From positions 134,522 to 198,521 of the forward strand of contig JASNYH010000007.1 of assembly GCA_048500255.1 (NCBI GenBank): a DNA stretch of 64,000 nucleotides. Direction: 5' to 3'. The notes beneath the pieces are model-generated. The model had not been told where the DNA came from. It ran no database searches and saw only the letters and a program-made list of their open reading frames with translations. This document shows positions 48,064 through 57,292 of the stretch, piece by piece. Every line of letters starts with the position of its first letter. The first letter of the stretch is position 1. The translations under genes were made by a program, and so were the position numbers. Source of the DNA: JAMHWF01 sp048500255. GTDB taxonomy: Bacteria; Pseudomonadota; Gammaproteobacteria; Burkholderiales; Burkholderiaceae_C.

Positions 48064-49833
48064 TTGACCGCCGATCATCTCTCCCGTGACAGCGCCGCAC
48101 GCAGCGGCAAGAGCACGCCCGCGCGCAGCGCCGACGCCGTCATGCTGGCCGCGCTGGCCGTCTCGGCGCTGGCGGCGATCGCGATCGGCTCGCACTTCGA
48201 CACGCTCGGTCTCGCACTCGGCATGGCCGCCGGCTGCCTCGGCGTCGGCGGCGCGGCGTTCCTGTGGGCACGCGGCACGCTGGCGTCGTCGCTGATGCTC
48301 TCTCTGGCCAACGTCGTGCTCGTCGCCACGCACATCCAGCTCGGCCGCGGCACGATCGAGTTCCACTTCGGCGTGTTCGTGCTGCTGGCGCTGCTGCTCG
48401 TCTACCGCGACTGGAAGCCGGTGCTGTTCACGGCCGCCGCGATCGCCGTGCACCACCTGGCGTTCGACCGGCTGCAGGCCGCCGGCTGGGCCGTGTACTG
48501 CACGCCGGAAGCCAGCCTGCTCAAGGTCCTGATGCACGCCGGCTACGTTGTCGTGCAGGCGGGCGTCGAAATCCTGATCGCCGCGCGGCTGCGCCGCGAT
48601 GCGCTGCAAGGCGTCGAGCTCGACGCGCTGGTGCGCGCACTCGATCGCGACGGCCGCGTATCGCTCGACGTATCGGGCGTCGCCGCCGTCACGCCGGCCG
48701 GCCTTGCGCTGAAGACGGCGCTCGGCGGCCTGCACGCGGCGATGACGTCGGTCGGCGCCGCGGCCTCGAACATCGCCACCGCGAGCGCCGAGATCGCCAG
48801 CGGCAACCAGGACCTGTCGGGGCGCACCGAACAGACCTCGTCGAGCCTGCAGAAGACGGCCAGCTCGATGGAGCAGCTCACCGGCACCGTCAGGCAAAGC
48901 GCCGACGCCGCCCGTCAGGCCAACCAGCTCGCCTCCTCGGCCGCCGAGGTCGCCCAGCGTGGCGGCTCCGTCGTCACCCAGGTCGTCGCCACCATGGACG
49001 ACATCAACGCCTCCTCGCGCAAGATCGCCGACATCATCGGCGTCATCGACGGCATCGCCTTCCAGACCAACATCCTCGCGCTCAACGCCGCGGTGGAAGC
49101 CGCCCGCGCCGGCGAGCAGGGCCGCGGCTTCGCCGTCGTCGCCGGCGAAGTGCGCTCGCTGGCACAGCGCAGCGCCGAGGCCGCCAAGGAGATCAAGGCG
49201 CTCATCGGCGCCTCGGTCGACAAGGTCGACTCCGGCTCGCGCCTGGTCGCCGACGCCGGCTCGACGATGACGGAGATCGTCGCTTCCGTGAAGCGCGTGA
49301 CCGACATCATCGGCGAGATCACGGCTGCGTCGAGCGAACAGTCCGACGGCATCGGCCAGGTCAACACCGCCGTCACCCAGCTCGACCAGATGACGCAGCA
49401 GAACGCCGCGCTCGTCGAGCAGAGCGCCGCCGCCGCCGAGTCGCTCAAGGAACAGGCCGCGCGCCTGCTCGAGGTGGTCGGCCGCTTCGACGCCGTCGCG
49501 CCGGCACCGCGCGCCGCGCTGGCGACGCCGGCGGTCGTCGGCACGGGGCGGGCCAGCGCCGACGCCGGCGCCAAGCCGGCAACGCGCAGCGAGCCGCCCA
49601 AGGCCGCCCCGGCCGCCAAGATCGCCCCGCCGGCGCATCACGCCGCGGCGGCGCAAGCCATCGACCGCGCGCGCCGCGCCGCGCCGCCCGTCCTGACGCA
49701 CGCCGTCGGCGCGGCCAAGACGGCGACGCCCGTCGCAGCGACGCCGGTGCCCGCCGCCGCGCCGAGCGTGCCCGTCAAGACTGCGCCGCCGCCGGCCGCC
49801 TCGGCCCCGGGCGACGACTGGGAATCCTTCTGA
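48064..49833 (+). CDS. Methyl-accepting chemotaxis protein 2 with six-helix membrane sensor and docking tail
   Basis: A 589-residue receptor without a periplasmic domain. The N-terminal 175 residues form about six membrane helices with a cluster of conserved-looking His/acidic residues (THIQLGRGTIEFHFGVF, LVYRDWKPVLF, AVHHLAFD). No HAMP was recognised; the signalling domain follows almost directly and shares its DNA with the other receptors. The tail is a long Ala/Pro linker ending DDWESF, a W-x-x-F pentapeptide like NWETF of Tar/Tsr, which tethers CheR and CheB. The start is TTG at 48064 with AGGAG seven bases upstream. Signals within or through the membrane (redox, energy state, metal) are likely. 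Confidence 0.88.
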   Translation: MTADHLSRDSAARSGKSTPARSADAVMLAALAVSALAAIAIGSHFDTLGLALGMAAGCLGVGGAAFLWARGTLASSLMLSLANVVLVATHIQLGRGTIEFHFGVFVLLALLLVYRDWKPVLFTAAAIAVHHLAFDRLQAAGWAVYCTPEASLLKVLMHAGYVVVQAGVEILIAARLRRDALQGVELDALVRALDRDGRVSLDVSGVAAVTPAGLALKTALGGLHAAMTSVGAAASNIATASAEIASGNQDLSGRTEQTSSSLQKTASSMEQLTGTVRQSADAARQANQLASSAAEVAQRGGSVVTQVVATMDDINASSRKIADIIGVIDGIAFQTNILALNAAVEAARAGEQGRGFAVVAGEVRSLAQRSAEAAKEIKALIGASVDKVDSGSRLVADAGSTMTEIVASVKRVTDIIGEITAASSEQSDGIGQVNTAVTQLDQMTQQNAALVEQSAAAAESLKEQAARLLEVVGRFDAVAPAPRAALATPAVVGTGRASADAGAKPATRSEPPKAAPAAKIAPPAHHAAAAQAIDRARRAAPPVLTHAVGAAKTATPVAATPVPAAAPSVPVKTAPPPAASAPGDDWESF

Positions 49834-50399
49834 AAGCACGCCCGCCGCACTTCGCGCATCCACACAACGACGAGAGCCGCCCCATGAACATGATGACCGA
49901 AGCCGCCCACGTGGCGCGCCACGAAGCCGCTCGCAGCGACGCCGCCGCCAGCGCCGCAGGCGAGTTCCTGACCTTTCGCCTCGGCGCCGAGGAATACGGC
50001 ATCGACATCCTCAAGGTCCAGGAGATCCGCTCCTACGAGCAGCCCACGCGCATCGCCAACGCCCCGGCCTTCATCAAGGGCGTCATCAACCTGCGCGGCG
50101 TCATCGTGCCCATCGTCGACCTGCGCCTGAAGCTCGGCTGCGAATCCGCCGAGTACAACGGCTTCACCGTCGTCATCGTGCTCAACGTCAGGGGCCGCGT
50201 CGTCGGCACCGTCGTCGACTCCGTCTCCGACGTGCTCGAGCTGGCCGCCGACTCCATCCAGGCCGCCCCGGAAATGAGCTCGGCCGTCGACACCTCCTTC
50301 ATCACCGGCATCGCCAGCGTCCACGAGCGCATGTTGATCCTCATGGACATCGAGGCCCTCATGTCCTCCGCCGACATGGGACTCATCGACACGCTCTGA
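49831..50399 (+). repeat. 569-base duplicated unit containing cheW, copy 2
   Basis: Begins at the stop codon of receptor 2 and ends at the stop of the second cheW. It is aligned base for base with 47446-48014, with about five differences. The near-identity at silent positions points to recent duplication or ongoing gene conversion. Confidence 0.88.
49884..50399 (+). CDS. cheW: Chemotaxis coupling protein CheW (copy 2)
   Basis: A 171-residue CheW that differs from copy 1 only near the C-terminus (LIDTL against LIDAL). All motifs are the same. Its 50-base leader after receptor 2 is also the same as that of copy 1. The two copies probably raise CheW dosage rather than provide separate functions. 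It is followed after 64 bases by receptor 3. Confidence 0.96.
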   Translation: MNMMTEAAHVARHEAARSDAAASAAGEFLTFRLGAEEYGIDILKVQEIRSYEQPTRIANAPAFIKGVINLRGVIVPIVDLRLKLGCESAEYNGFTVVIVLNVRGRVVGTVVDSVSDVLELAADSIQAAPEMSSAVDTSFITGIASVHERMLILMDIEALMSSADMGLIDTL

Positions 50400-50463
50400 G
50401 CCGGTCGAAGTCCATCACGGCCTTCCTGCCCGCCCTCCGATTCCTCCAACACCCCGCGACGCC

Positions 50464-52020
50464 ATGAAGAACATGAACAAGATCTCCTTCTTCTCGAAGC
50501 TGGTGTCGTGCTTCGTCGCGCCCGCGCTGCTGTTCTGCGCCGCGCTGGCCGCCACGTTCTGGGGGCTGTGGAGCACGCAAAGCGATTTCCGCCGCCTGAC
50601 GACGTACGAGCAGGCCATCGACGGCGCGCTGCGCGACCTGCAGGCGCTGGCGCTGCGCTCGAACCAGGCGGTGCGCGACATCGCGCTCGACCGCTCGAAC
50701 AAGGACGCGGCGCAGACGCTCACGATGGCGCACGACACGCTGCCCAAGGACGTGGCGCGGCTGACCGAGCTGGTGCAGGGCAGCGCCTTCGCCGATCCGC
50801 TGGCCGGCATCGGCAAGCTGCTCGGCGAGCACATCGCGATCCAGCAGAAGATCGTGCTGCAGGTGCGCGACAGCCCGGGCGAAGTGATCATGACGATCCT
50901 CATGGAGGAGACGCCGCTGTGGGCCAAGCTCAATGCGCAGCTGTCGCAGCAGATGACGGCGGCGCGCGAGCTCGCCGCCGCGCGTCATGCGCAGACCGAG
51001 CAGCGCTCGAACCAGTCGCTCGCCATCGCCGGCGCGCTGGCGGGGCTGGCGCTCCTCGTGTGCGTGGCGCTGTCCGTCGTGATGGTGCGCGCCGTGCGCC
51101 GCGAACTCGGCGGCGACCCGGCCGACGCGCGCGACGCGCTGCTGCGCGTGGCCGAGGGCGACCTGCGCAACGACGTCGTCGTGCCGGCCGGCGCCGACGC
51201 CAGCGTGATGGGCGCGGTGCAGAAGATGCAGGCGTCGATGCGCCACATGGTCGGCCAGGTGCGCCAGTCGAGCGACAGCATCGCCACCGCCAGCGCCGAG
51301 ATCGCCAGCGGCAACCAGGACTTGAGCACGCGCACCGAGCAGGCGGCGAGCAACCTGCAACAGACGGCCAGCTCGATGGAGCAGCTCACCGGCACCGTCA
51401 GGCAAAGCGCCGACGCCGCCCGCCAGGCCAACCAGCTCGCCTCCTCGGCCGCCGAGGTCGCACAGCGCGGCGGCTCCGTCGTCACCCAGGTCGTCGCCAC
51501 CATGGACGACATCAACGCCTCCTCGCGCAAGATCGCCGACATCATCGGCGTCATCGACGGCATCGCCTTCCAGACCAACATCCTCGCCCTCAACGCCGCG
51601 GTGGAAGCCGCCCGTGCGGGCGAACAGGGCCGCGGCTTCGCCGTCGTCGCCGGCGAAGTGCGCTCGCTCGCACAGCGCAGCGCCGAGGCCGCCAAGGAGA
51701 TCAAGGCGCTCATCGGCGCCTCGGTCGACAAGGTCGACTCCGGCTCGCGCCTGGTCGCCGACGCCGGCTCGACGATGACGGAGATCGTCGCTTCCGTGAA
51801 GCGCGTGACCGACATCATCGGCGAGATCACCGCCGCCTCCTCCGAGCAGTCCGACGGCATCGGCCAGGTCAACACCGCCGTCACCCAGCTCGACCAGATG
51901 ACGCAGCAGAACGCCGCGCTCGTCGAACAGAGCGCCGCCGCCGCCGAAAGCCTCAAGCAACAGGCCGCGCTGCTCGCGCATGCAGTATCCACCTTCAAGC
52001 TGTCCCACGCCACCAGCTGA
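50464..52020 (+). CDS. Methyl-accepting chemotaxis protein 3
   Basis: A 518-residue transmembrane receptor. The first helix is about 12-36 (LVSCFVAPALLFCAALAATFWGLW), then a periplasmic helical domain of about 145 residues, the second helix near 187-210 (LAIAGALAGLALLVCVALSVVMV), a HAMP-like linker (LRVAEGDLRNDVVVPAGADASVMGAV) and the shared signalling domain with the tip IAFQTNILALNAAVEAARAGEQGRGF. It has no docking pentapeptide. The periplasmic domain is unrelated by eye to those of receptors 1 and 4, so the ligand should differ. Confidence 0.93.
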   Translation: MKNMNKISFFSKLVSCFVAPALLFCAALAATFWGLWSTQSDFRRLTTYEQAIDGALRDLQALALRSNQAVRDIALDRSNKDAAQTLTMAHDTLPKDVARLTELVQGSAFADPLAGIGKLLGEHIAIQQKIVLQVRDSPGEVIMTILMEETPLWAKLNAQLSQQMTAARELAAARHAQTEQRSNQSLAIAGALAGLALLVCVALSVVMVRAVRRELGGDPADARDALLRVAEGDLRNDVVVPAGADASVMGAVQKMQASMRHMVGQVRQSSDSIATASAEIASGNQDLSTRTEQAASNLQQTASSMEQLTGTVRQSADAARQANQLASSAAEVAQRGGSVVTQVVATMDDINASSRKIADIIGVIDGIAFQTNILALNAAVEAARAGEQGRGFAVVAGEVRSLAQRSAEAAKEIKALIGASVDKVDSGSRLVADAGSTMTEIVASVKRVTDIIGEITAASSEQSDGIGQVNTAVTQLDQMTQQNAALVEQSAAAAESLKQQAALLAHAVSTFKLSHATS

Positions 52021-52049
52021 ATGTCCTCAGCTACTGCCGCCCCGCTGCC

Positions 52050-53615
52050 ATGAACCTCATCGACAACCTGATGCGCGGATTCACGATCCGCACCCGCATG
52101 ATCGGCGCCATCGCCATCGTCATGACCCTGCTCGCCGCCGTCGGCGGTGCCGGCGCGCTGGGGCTGGCGCGCGTTGCCGCGCTCGGCGACAACTTCGTCG
52201 CGACGACGCATGCCGACGCCGCCATCCTCGGCGAGCTGCGCGCCGCGCTCGGCGAAGTGCAGCGGCACGAGAAGGACATGGTGATCAACTACGAGAAGCC
52301 CGAGCAGGTCGCCGTGCTGCTGCCGCAATGGAACATGGCCGTGGGCAACGTGCGCACGCAGGCCCAGATGATGGCGGGCGTGGCGTCGCGCGCCGAGGCC
52401 GCCAAGGCGATCGACGACGCGCTCACTGCCTATGTGGATCACGCCCGGCCGGTGCTCAAGCAGGTCGAGACCGGCGGCTACGACAACGCCACGGTGGCCA
52501 ACCGCATGCTGGGCCGCGCCAAGGTGTCGCTCGACGTCGTCGAGACGCAGCTCAAGTCGCTGCAGGCGCAACTGCAGAACGAGGCGCAGGAAGCCGTCGA
52601 CGCGCGCACGAGCGCCACGCAGCAGACCTACCTGCTCTTCGGCGCCGCCGTGCTGATGGCGATCCTGATCGTCGTGCCGACGACGCTGGTCAACATGGTG
52701 TCGATCTGCCGGCCCGTCGACGAGGCGCGCCGGCTCGCCGAGCGCATCGCCACGGGCGATCTGACGTCGAGCGTCGACACGAGCGGGCGCGACGAACCGG
52801 CGGCGCTGATGCGTGCGCTCGACGCGATGCAGCAGTCGCTCGGCGGCATCGTCGGCCAGGTGCGCGATGCATCGGAGAACATCCAGGTCGCGAGCAACGA
52901 AGTCGCCAGCGGCAACGCCGACCTGAGCGGGCGCACCGAGCAGGCGGCGAGCAACCTGCAGCAGACGGCCAGCTCGATGGAGCAGCTCACCGGCACCGTC
53001 AGGCAAAGCGCCGACGCCGCCCGCCAGGCCAACCAGCTCGCCTCCTCGGCCGCCGAGGTCGCACAGCGCGGCGGCTCCGTCGTCACCCAGGTCGTCGCCA
53101 CCATGGACGACATCAACGCCTCCTCGCGCAAGATCGCCGACATCATCGGCGTCATCGACGGCATCGCCTTCCAGACCAACATCCTCGCGCTCAACGCCGC
53201 CGTCGAGGCCGCCCGCGCGGGCGAACAGGGCCGCGGCTTCGCCGTCGTCGCCGGCGAAGTGCGCTCGCTCGCACAGCGCAGCGCCGAGGCCGCCAAGGAG
53301 ATCAAGGCGCTCATCGGCGCCTCGGTCGACAAGGTCGACTCCGGCTCGCGCCTGGTCGCCGACGCCGGCTCGACGATGACGGAGATCGTCGCTTCCGTGA
53401 AGCGCGTGACCGACATCATCGGCGAGATCACCGCCGCCTCCTCCGAGCAGTCCGACGGCATCGGCCAGGTCAACACCGCCGTCACCCAGCTCGACCAGAT
53501 GACGCAGCAGAACGCCGCACTCGTCGAGCAGAGCGCCGCCGCCGCCGAAAGCCTCAAGCAACAGGCCGCGCTGCTCGCGCAGGCGGTGGGGGCGTTCAAG
53601 GTCACGGCTGGCTGA
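52050..53615 (+). CDS. Methyl-accepting chemotaxis protein 4
   Basis: A 521-residue transmembrane receptor. The first helix is about 16-40 (RMIGAIAIVMTLLAAVGGAGALGLARV); the periplasmic part begins with the pattern FVATTHADAAILGELRAALGEVQRHEKDMVINYEKPEQ, which resembles the four-helix-bundle sensors of the Tar/TarH group. The second helix is near 192-215, followed by HAMP (LAERIATGDLTSSVDTSGRDEPAALMRAL) and the shared signalling domain. The tail is short (AFKVTAG) without a docking pentapeptide. ATG at 52050 is chosen by alignment of the N-terminus with such receptors. It is the last gene of this operon in the window; cheR/cheD/cheB do not follow. Confidence 0.93.
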   Translation: MNLIDNLMRGFTIRTRMIGAIAIVMTLLAAVGGAGALGLARVAALGDNFVATTHADAAILGELRAALGEVQRHEKDMVINYEKPEQVAVLLPQWNMAVGNVRTQAQMMAGVASRAEAAKAIDDALTAYVDHARPVLKQVETGGYDNATVANRMLGRAKVSLDVVETQLKSLQAQLQNEAQEAVDARTSATQQTYLLFGAAVLMAILIVVPTTLVNMVSICRPVDEARRLAERIATGDLTSSVDTSGRDEPAALMRALDAMQQSLGGIVGQVRDASENIQVASNEVASGNADLSGRTEQAASNLQQTASSMEQLTGTVRQSADAARQANQLASSAAEVAQRGGSVVTQVVATMDDINASSRKIADIIGVIDGIAFQTNILALNAAVEAARAGEQGRGFAVVAGEVRSLAQRSAEAAKEIKALIGASVDKVDSGSRLVADAGSTMTEIVASVKRVTDIIGEITAASSEQSDGIGQVNTAVTQLDQMTQQNAALVEQSAAAAESLKQQAALLAQAVGAFKVTAG

Positions 53616-53716
53616 GGGTTCGCGACGCGACGCCACGCGCGCTCGCGCTGTGCGCCGCAGGCCCGAGAGAGCGCGCCGACAGCTCCGCTCGATCGCTCCG
53701 GCTTCGGCGGGCAGCG

Positions 53717-56296
53717 CTATTCCGCGGCGCGGCGCAGCGTGTCGACGACCGGACGGCGGAGCACTTCGCGCAGACCCCACCAGCCGGCGGCGAGCGCGAG
53801 CAGCGCGCCGACGGCGCTGCCGGCCAGCGGCACCCACGGCGACGCGCGCCAGCTGAAGTCGAACGCATAACGCGCCAGCGCCCAGCCGACGGCCACCGCG
53901 GCGAGCGAGGCCAGCAGGCCGGCGAGTGCGCCGACGCCCAGCAGCTCGGCGCGCTGCACGCGCGCGAGCAGCGCGCTGCCCGCGCCCATCGCACGCATGA
54001 TGGCGAACTCGCGCGCGCGCGATTCGCGCGTCGCGGCGACGGCGGCGAACAGCACGACGAGCCCGGCCGCCAGCGTGAAGCCGAACAGGAACTCGACGGC
54101 GCGCACCACCTGGTCGAGCACGCGCTGCACCTGCGCGATCGACGCCGACACGTCGACGTTCGTGATGTTGGGGAAGTCGCGCGTCAGCGCGTTGTCGAAG
54201 CCGTTGGCCGCCGCGGCCGCCGGCACGCGGAACGCCGCCATGTAAGTGGCCGGCACGCCGGGCAATTCGGCGCGCGGATACATGACGAAGAAGTTGGCGC
54301 GCATCGAGCCCCAGTCGACCTTGCGCAGGCTGGTGATCTTCACCGTGCCGACGCTGCCCGCGATGTCGAAGGCGAGCGTGTCGCCGAGCTCGAGGCCCAG
54401 TGTCTGCGCGATGCCCTCCTCGACGCTGACGGCGTTCGCCTCGCCCGGCGTCCAGCGGCCGGCGACGAGCGTGTTGTGCTCGGGCATCTCGGCCGCGTGG
54501 CTCAGGTTGAACTCGCGGTCGACGAGGCGGCGTGCGCGGTCCTCGACGTAGTCGTCGGGCGACACCGGCTTGCCGTTCACGGCGACGAGCCGGCCGCGGA
54601 TCATCGGATACCAGTCCTCGCGCGCGACGCCCGCGGCGCGCAGTCGCGCGAGGAAGGCCGCGCCCTGCTCGGGCTGCACGTTGATGACGAAGCGGTTCGG
54701 CGCGTCGGCCGGCGTCGCGGCTCGCCAGCTCGCGATCAGGTCGGTGCGCAGCAGCACGAGCAGCACCAGCGCGAGCAGGCCGATGCTCAGCGCGCACACC
54801 TGCAGCACGGCGAACGCCGGGCGCGACGCGATCTGGCGCGTCGCCAGCACGACCCAGCGCGGCGCGCGCGAGCGCGGCACGGTGCGGCGCAGCGCCTGCA
54901 CCGCAACCCAGGCGAGCAGCGCGAACACGAGCAGCGCGCCGGCGAAGCCGCCGACGGCGATCAGCCCCAGCTTGAGATCGGACGACGCCGCCATCAGCAG
55001 CGCGACGAAGGCGAGCGCGCCGCCGCCCAGCACGGCGAGCGACGCCGGCTGCAGCGCGCCGACGTCGCGCCGGATCACACGCAGCGCCGGCACGCGCGCG
55101 AGCTGCAGCACCGGCGGCAGGCCGAAGCCGATCAGCAGCGTGAAGCCCACGCCGAAGCCGAACGCCGCCGGCCACACGCCCGGCATCGGCAACGAGGTCT
55201 GCACCAGCTCGCCGAGCAGCCAGACGAAGACATGGTGCATCGACCAGCCGATCGCCACCCCGGCGGCGCTGGCGACCAGCCCGACGAGGGCGAACTCGAT
55301 CAGGTAGGTCCACGCGATCGCGCGCTGCGCGAGGCCGAGCACGCGCAGCATCGCGCAGTCGTCGAGGTGGCGCTCGGCGAAGTCGCGCGCCGCGATGCCC
55401 ACCGCCACCGCCGACAGCATCGCCGCGAGCAGCGCCACGAGGTTGAGGAATTTCTCGGCGCGGTCGAGCGTCTGCTGCATCTCGGGCCGGCCCGAGTCGA
55501 GCGACTCGACGCGCACGCCGCGCAGCGCGTCGCCCTTGATGCGCTGCTCGACCTGCTGCACGAAGTCGCGCACCGCGGCGTCGCCGGCCGCGCCGCCGGC
55601 GTCGCGCGACGCCACGGCGAGGCGATACGTCACGCGGCTCGCCGGCTGGATCAGCGCAGTGGCCGCGAGGTCGCCCTCGTGCATCAGCACGCGCGGCGCA
55701 AAGGCCAGGAAGCCCGCGCCGCGGTCGGGCTCCACGGCGACGACGGCGGCGATGCGCAGCGCCGCGTCGCCGAGCAGCAGCGTGTCGCCGACGGCCAGGC
55801 CCAGCGCGTCGAGCAGCGCGGCGTCGACCCACACGCTGCCGCGCGGCGGCGGCCCGGCGACGGGCGCGTCGGGCGCGTCCGGCGCCGGCGCGATGCTCAC
55901 GCGCCCGCGCAGCGGATAGCCGTCGCTCGCCGCCTTGACGGCGACCAGCTTCGTCGCGCCGCCTTTCGCCTCGGGCGCACGCGCCATGCTGGGGAAGGCC
56001 GTCGTCGCCGCCGTCGCCAGCCGCAGCCGCTGCGCCAGCGCGCCGAACTCGGCCGGCGTCGGCCGGTCGCTGGCGACGACGGCGTCGCCGCCGAGCAGCG
56101 CGCGCGCGTCGCGCGCCAGGCCGCCGTTGAGGCGGTCGGCGAAGAAGCCGACGGCCGTCAGCGCCGCGACGGCCAGCGTCACGGCAACGAGCAGCAGGCG
56201 CAGTTCGCCGGCGCGCAGGTCGCGCACGAGCTGGCGCAGCGCGAGGCGCGCGGCGTTCGGGGAGACGGGGAGCGGCGGCGTCGAGGTCGTGTGCAT
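53717..56296 (-). CDS. Large FtsX-type ABC transporter permease (YbbP-like)
   Basis: An 859-residue membrane protein with two FtsX/MacB-type permease repeats. Helix groups are near the N-terminus (LRLLLVAVTLAVAALTAVGFF), in the middle (about 290-560) and at the C-terminus (FGFTLAAGLVVLFAAVAATRESRAREFAIMRAMGAG and a final pair). Size and layout fit YbbP, which pairs with the ATPase YbbA and possibly with an esterase. No ATPase gene is adjacent: upstream is a divergent dioxygenase, downstream the convergent receptor 4. It may use an unlinked ATPase. Confidence 0.88.
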   Translation of the reverse strand: MHTTSTPPLPVSPNAARLALRQLVRDLRAGELRLLLVAVTLAVAALTAVGFFADRLNGGLARDARALLGGDAVVASDRPTPAEFGALAQRLRLATAATTAFPSMARAPEAKGGATKLVAVKAASDGYPLRGRVSIAPAPDAPDAPVAGPPPRGSVWVDAALLDALGLAVGDTLLLGDAALRIAAVVAVEPDRGAGFLAFAPRVLMHEGDLAATALIQPASRVTYRLAVASRDAGGAAGDAAVRDFVQQVEQRIKGDALRGVRVESLDSGRPEMQQTLDRAEKFLNLVALLAAMLSAVAVGIAARDFAERHLDDCAMLRVLGLAQRAIAWTYLIEFALVGLVASAAGVAIGWSMHHVFVWLLGELVQTSLPMPGVWPAAFGFGVGFTLLIGFGLPPVLQLARVPALRVIRRDVGALQPASLAVLGGGALAFVALLMAASSDLKLGLIAVGGFAGALLVFALLAWVAVQALRRTVPRSRAPRWVVLATRQIASRPAFAVLQVCALSIGLLALVLLVLLRTDLIASWRAATPADAPNRFVINVQPEQGAAFLARLRAAGVAREDWYPMIRGRLVAVNGKPVSPDDYVEDRARRLVDREFNLSHAAEMPEHNTLVAGRWTPGEANAVSVEEGIAQTLGLELGDTLAFDIAGSVGTVKITSLRKVDWGSMRANFFVMYPRAELPGVPATYMAAFRVPAAAAANGFDNALTRDFPNITNVDVSASIAQVQRVLDQVVRAVEFLFGFTLAAGLVVLFAAVAATRESRAREFAIMRAMGAGSALLARVQRAELLGVGALAGLLASLAAVAVGWALARYAFDFSWRASPWVPLAGSAVGALLALAAGWWGLREVLRRPVVDTLRRAAE

Positions 56297-56392
56297 CGCC
56301 GCGGCACGTTACACGAAGGCGCATGACCCGGTCGAACGCTGCGGTCAAAGGCTTGCAACGATGAGCGGCGCGCCCGATGCTCCAATGAGCTC

Positions 56393-57247
56393 ATGGACTC
56401 GAAGCCTTCCCGCCTGCCCTCGCTCTTCGTCTCGCACGGCTCGCCGATGACGGCGATCGAGCCGGGCCCCACCGGCGCCTTCCTGCGGCGCCTCGGGCCT
56501 GCGATCGATGCCGCGTTCGGCAGGCCGCGCGCCATCGTCGCCGTCTCGGCGCACACCACGGCGCACGCGCCCGTCGTGCTCGGCGCGGCGCGCCATGACA
56601 CGGTGCACGACTTCGGCGGCTTTCCCGAGGCGCTGTACCGGCTGCGCTACGACGCGCCGGGCGCGCCCGCCGTGGCGGCCGAGGTCGCGCGCGCGCTGCT
56701 CGCGGCAGGCATCGGCGCGCAGCGCATCGAGGCCGGCGGCCTGGACCACGGCATCTGGACGGCGCTGCGCTACCTGTACCCCGAGGCCGACGTGCCCGTC
56801 GTGCCGCTGGCCTGGGCGCCGGCCGAGCCGCCGGCGGCGCAGTTCGCGCTCGGCGCCGCGCTCGCGCCGCTGGCCGACGACGGCGTGCTCATGCTGGGCA
56901 CCGGCGGCATCACGCACAACCTGCGCCTGCTCTACGCGACGGGCGCGCGGCCGCCGCTGGATGCGCCCGAGATCGCCGAGTGCGCGGCGTTCCGTGCGTG
57001 GGTGCACGAGCGCGCCGCGCAACGCGACTGGGAGGCGCTGTTCGACTATCGCCGGCGCGCGCCGCACGCCGCGGCAATGCACCCGAGCGACGAACACTGG
57101 CTGCCGTGGTACGCCGCCGCCGGCGCTCAGGGGCGCGAAGCAGCGCCGCTGCGGCTGCACGCCGGCGTCACCTACGGAGCGCTCGGCATGGATTGCTACG
57201 CCTTCGGCGCGACGGCGCCGCGGCTCGCGGCGGCGCTCGCGGCGTAG
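56393..57247 (+). CDS. Extradiol ring-cleavage dioxygenase, YgiD/DODA type
   Basis: A 284-residue class III extradiol dioxygenase-like protein. Candidate metal and active-site histidines are in FVSHGSP, VSAHTTAHAP, DFGGFPEALYRLRY, GGLDHGIWTALRYLYP and MHPSDEHWLPWYAAAGA, all family-typical. Relatives (YgiD, plant DODA) open 4,5-DOPA and similar catechols using iron or zinc. The closeness to pcaIJ is not enough to link it to aromatic breakdown. It is divergent from the permease gene with a 96-base gap. Confidence 0.9.
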   Translation: MDSKPSRLPSLFVSHGSPMTAIEPGPTGAFLRRLGPAIDAAFGRPRAIVAVSAHTTAHAPVVLGAARHDTVHDFGGFPEALYRLRYDAPGAPAVAAEVARALLAAGIGAQRIEAGGLDHGIWTALRYLYPEADVPVVPLAWAPAEPPAAQFALGAALAPLADDGVLMLGTGGITHNLRLLYATGARPPLDAPEIAECAAFRAWVHERAAQRDWEALFDYRRRAPHAAAMHPSDEHWLPWYAAAGAQGREAAPLRLHAGVTYGALGMDCYAFGATAPRLAAALAA

Positions 57248-57292
57248 CGCCGCGCGGCGCGGCGGGTGCCGGCCGCGCGGCTCGTCGAAGCA

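Noticed and set aside
46700..53600. Receptor repeats considered as a mobile element or CRISPR-like array
   Set aside because: Repeated DNA is the conserved coding module of four complete receptor genes; no terminal inverted repeats, transposase or spacer pattern is present.
50985..56348. Minus-strand open frame of nearly 1800 codons across receptors 3 and 4 and the permease
   Set aside because: Shadow frame of low complexity; the receptors on the plus strand and the FtsX-type permease in another minus frame explain the region.
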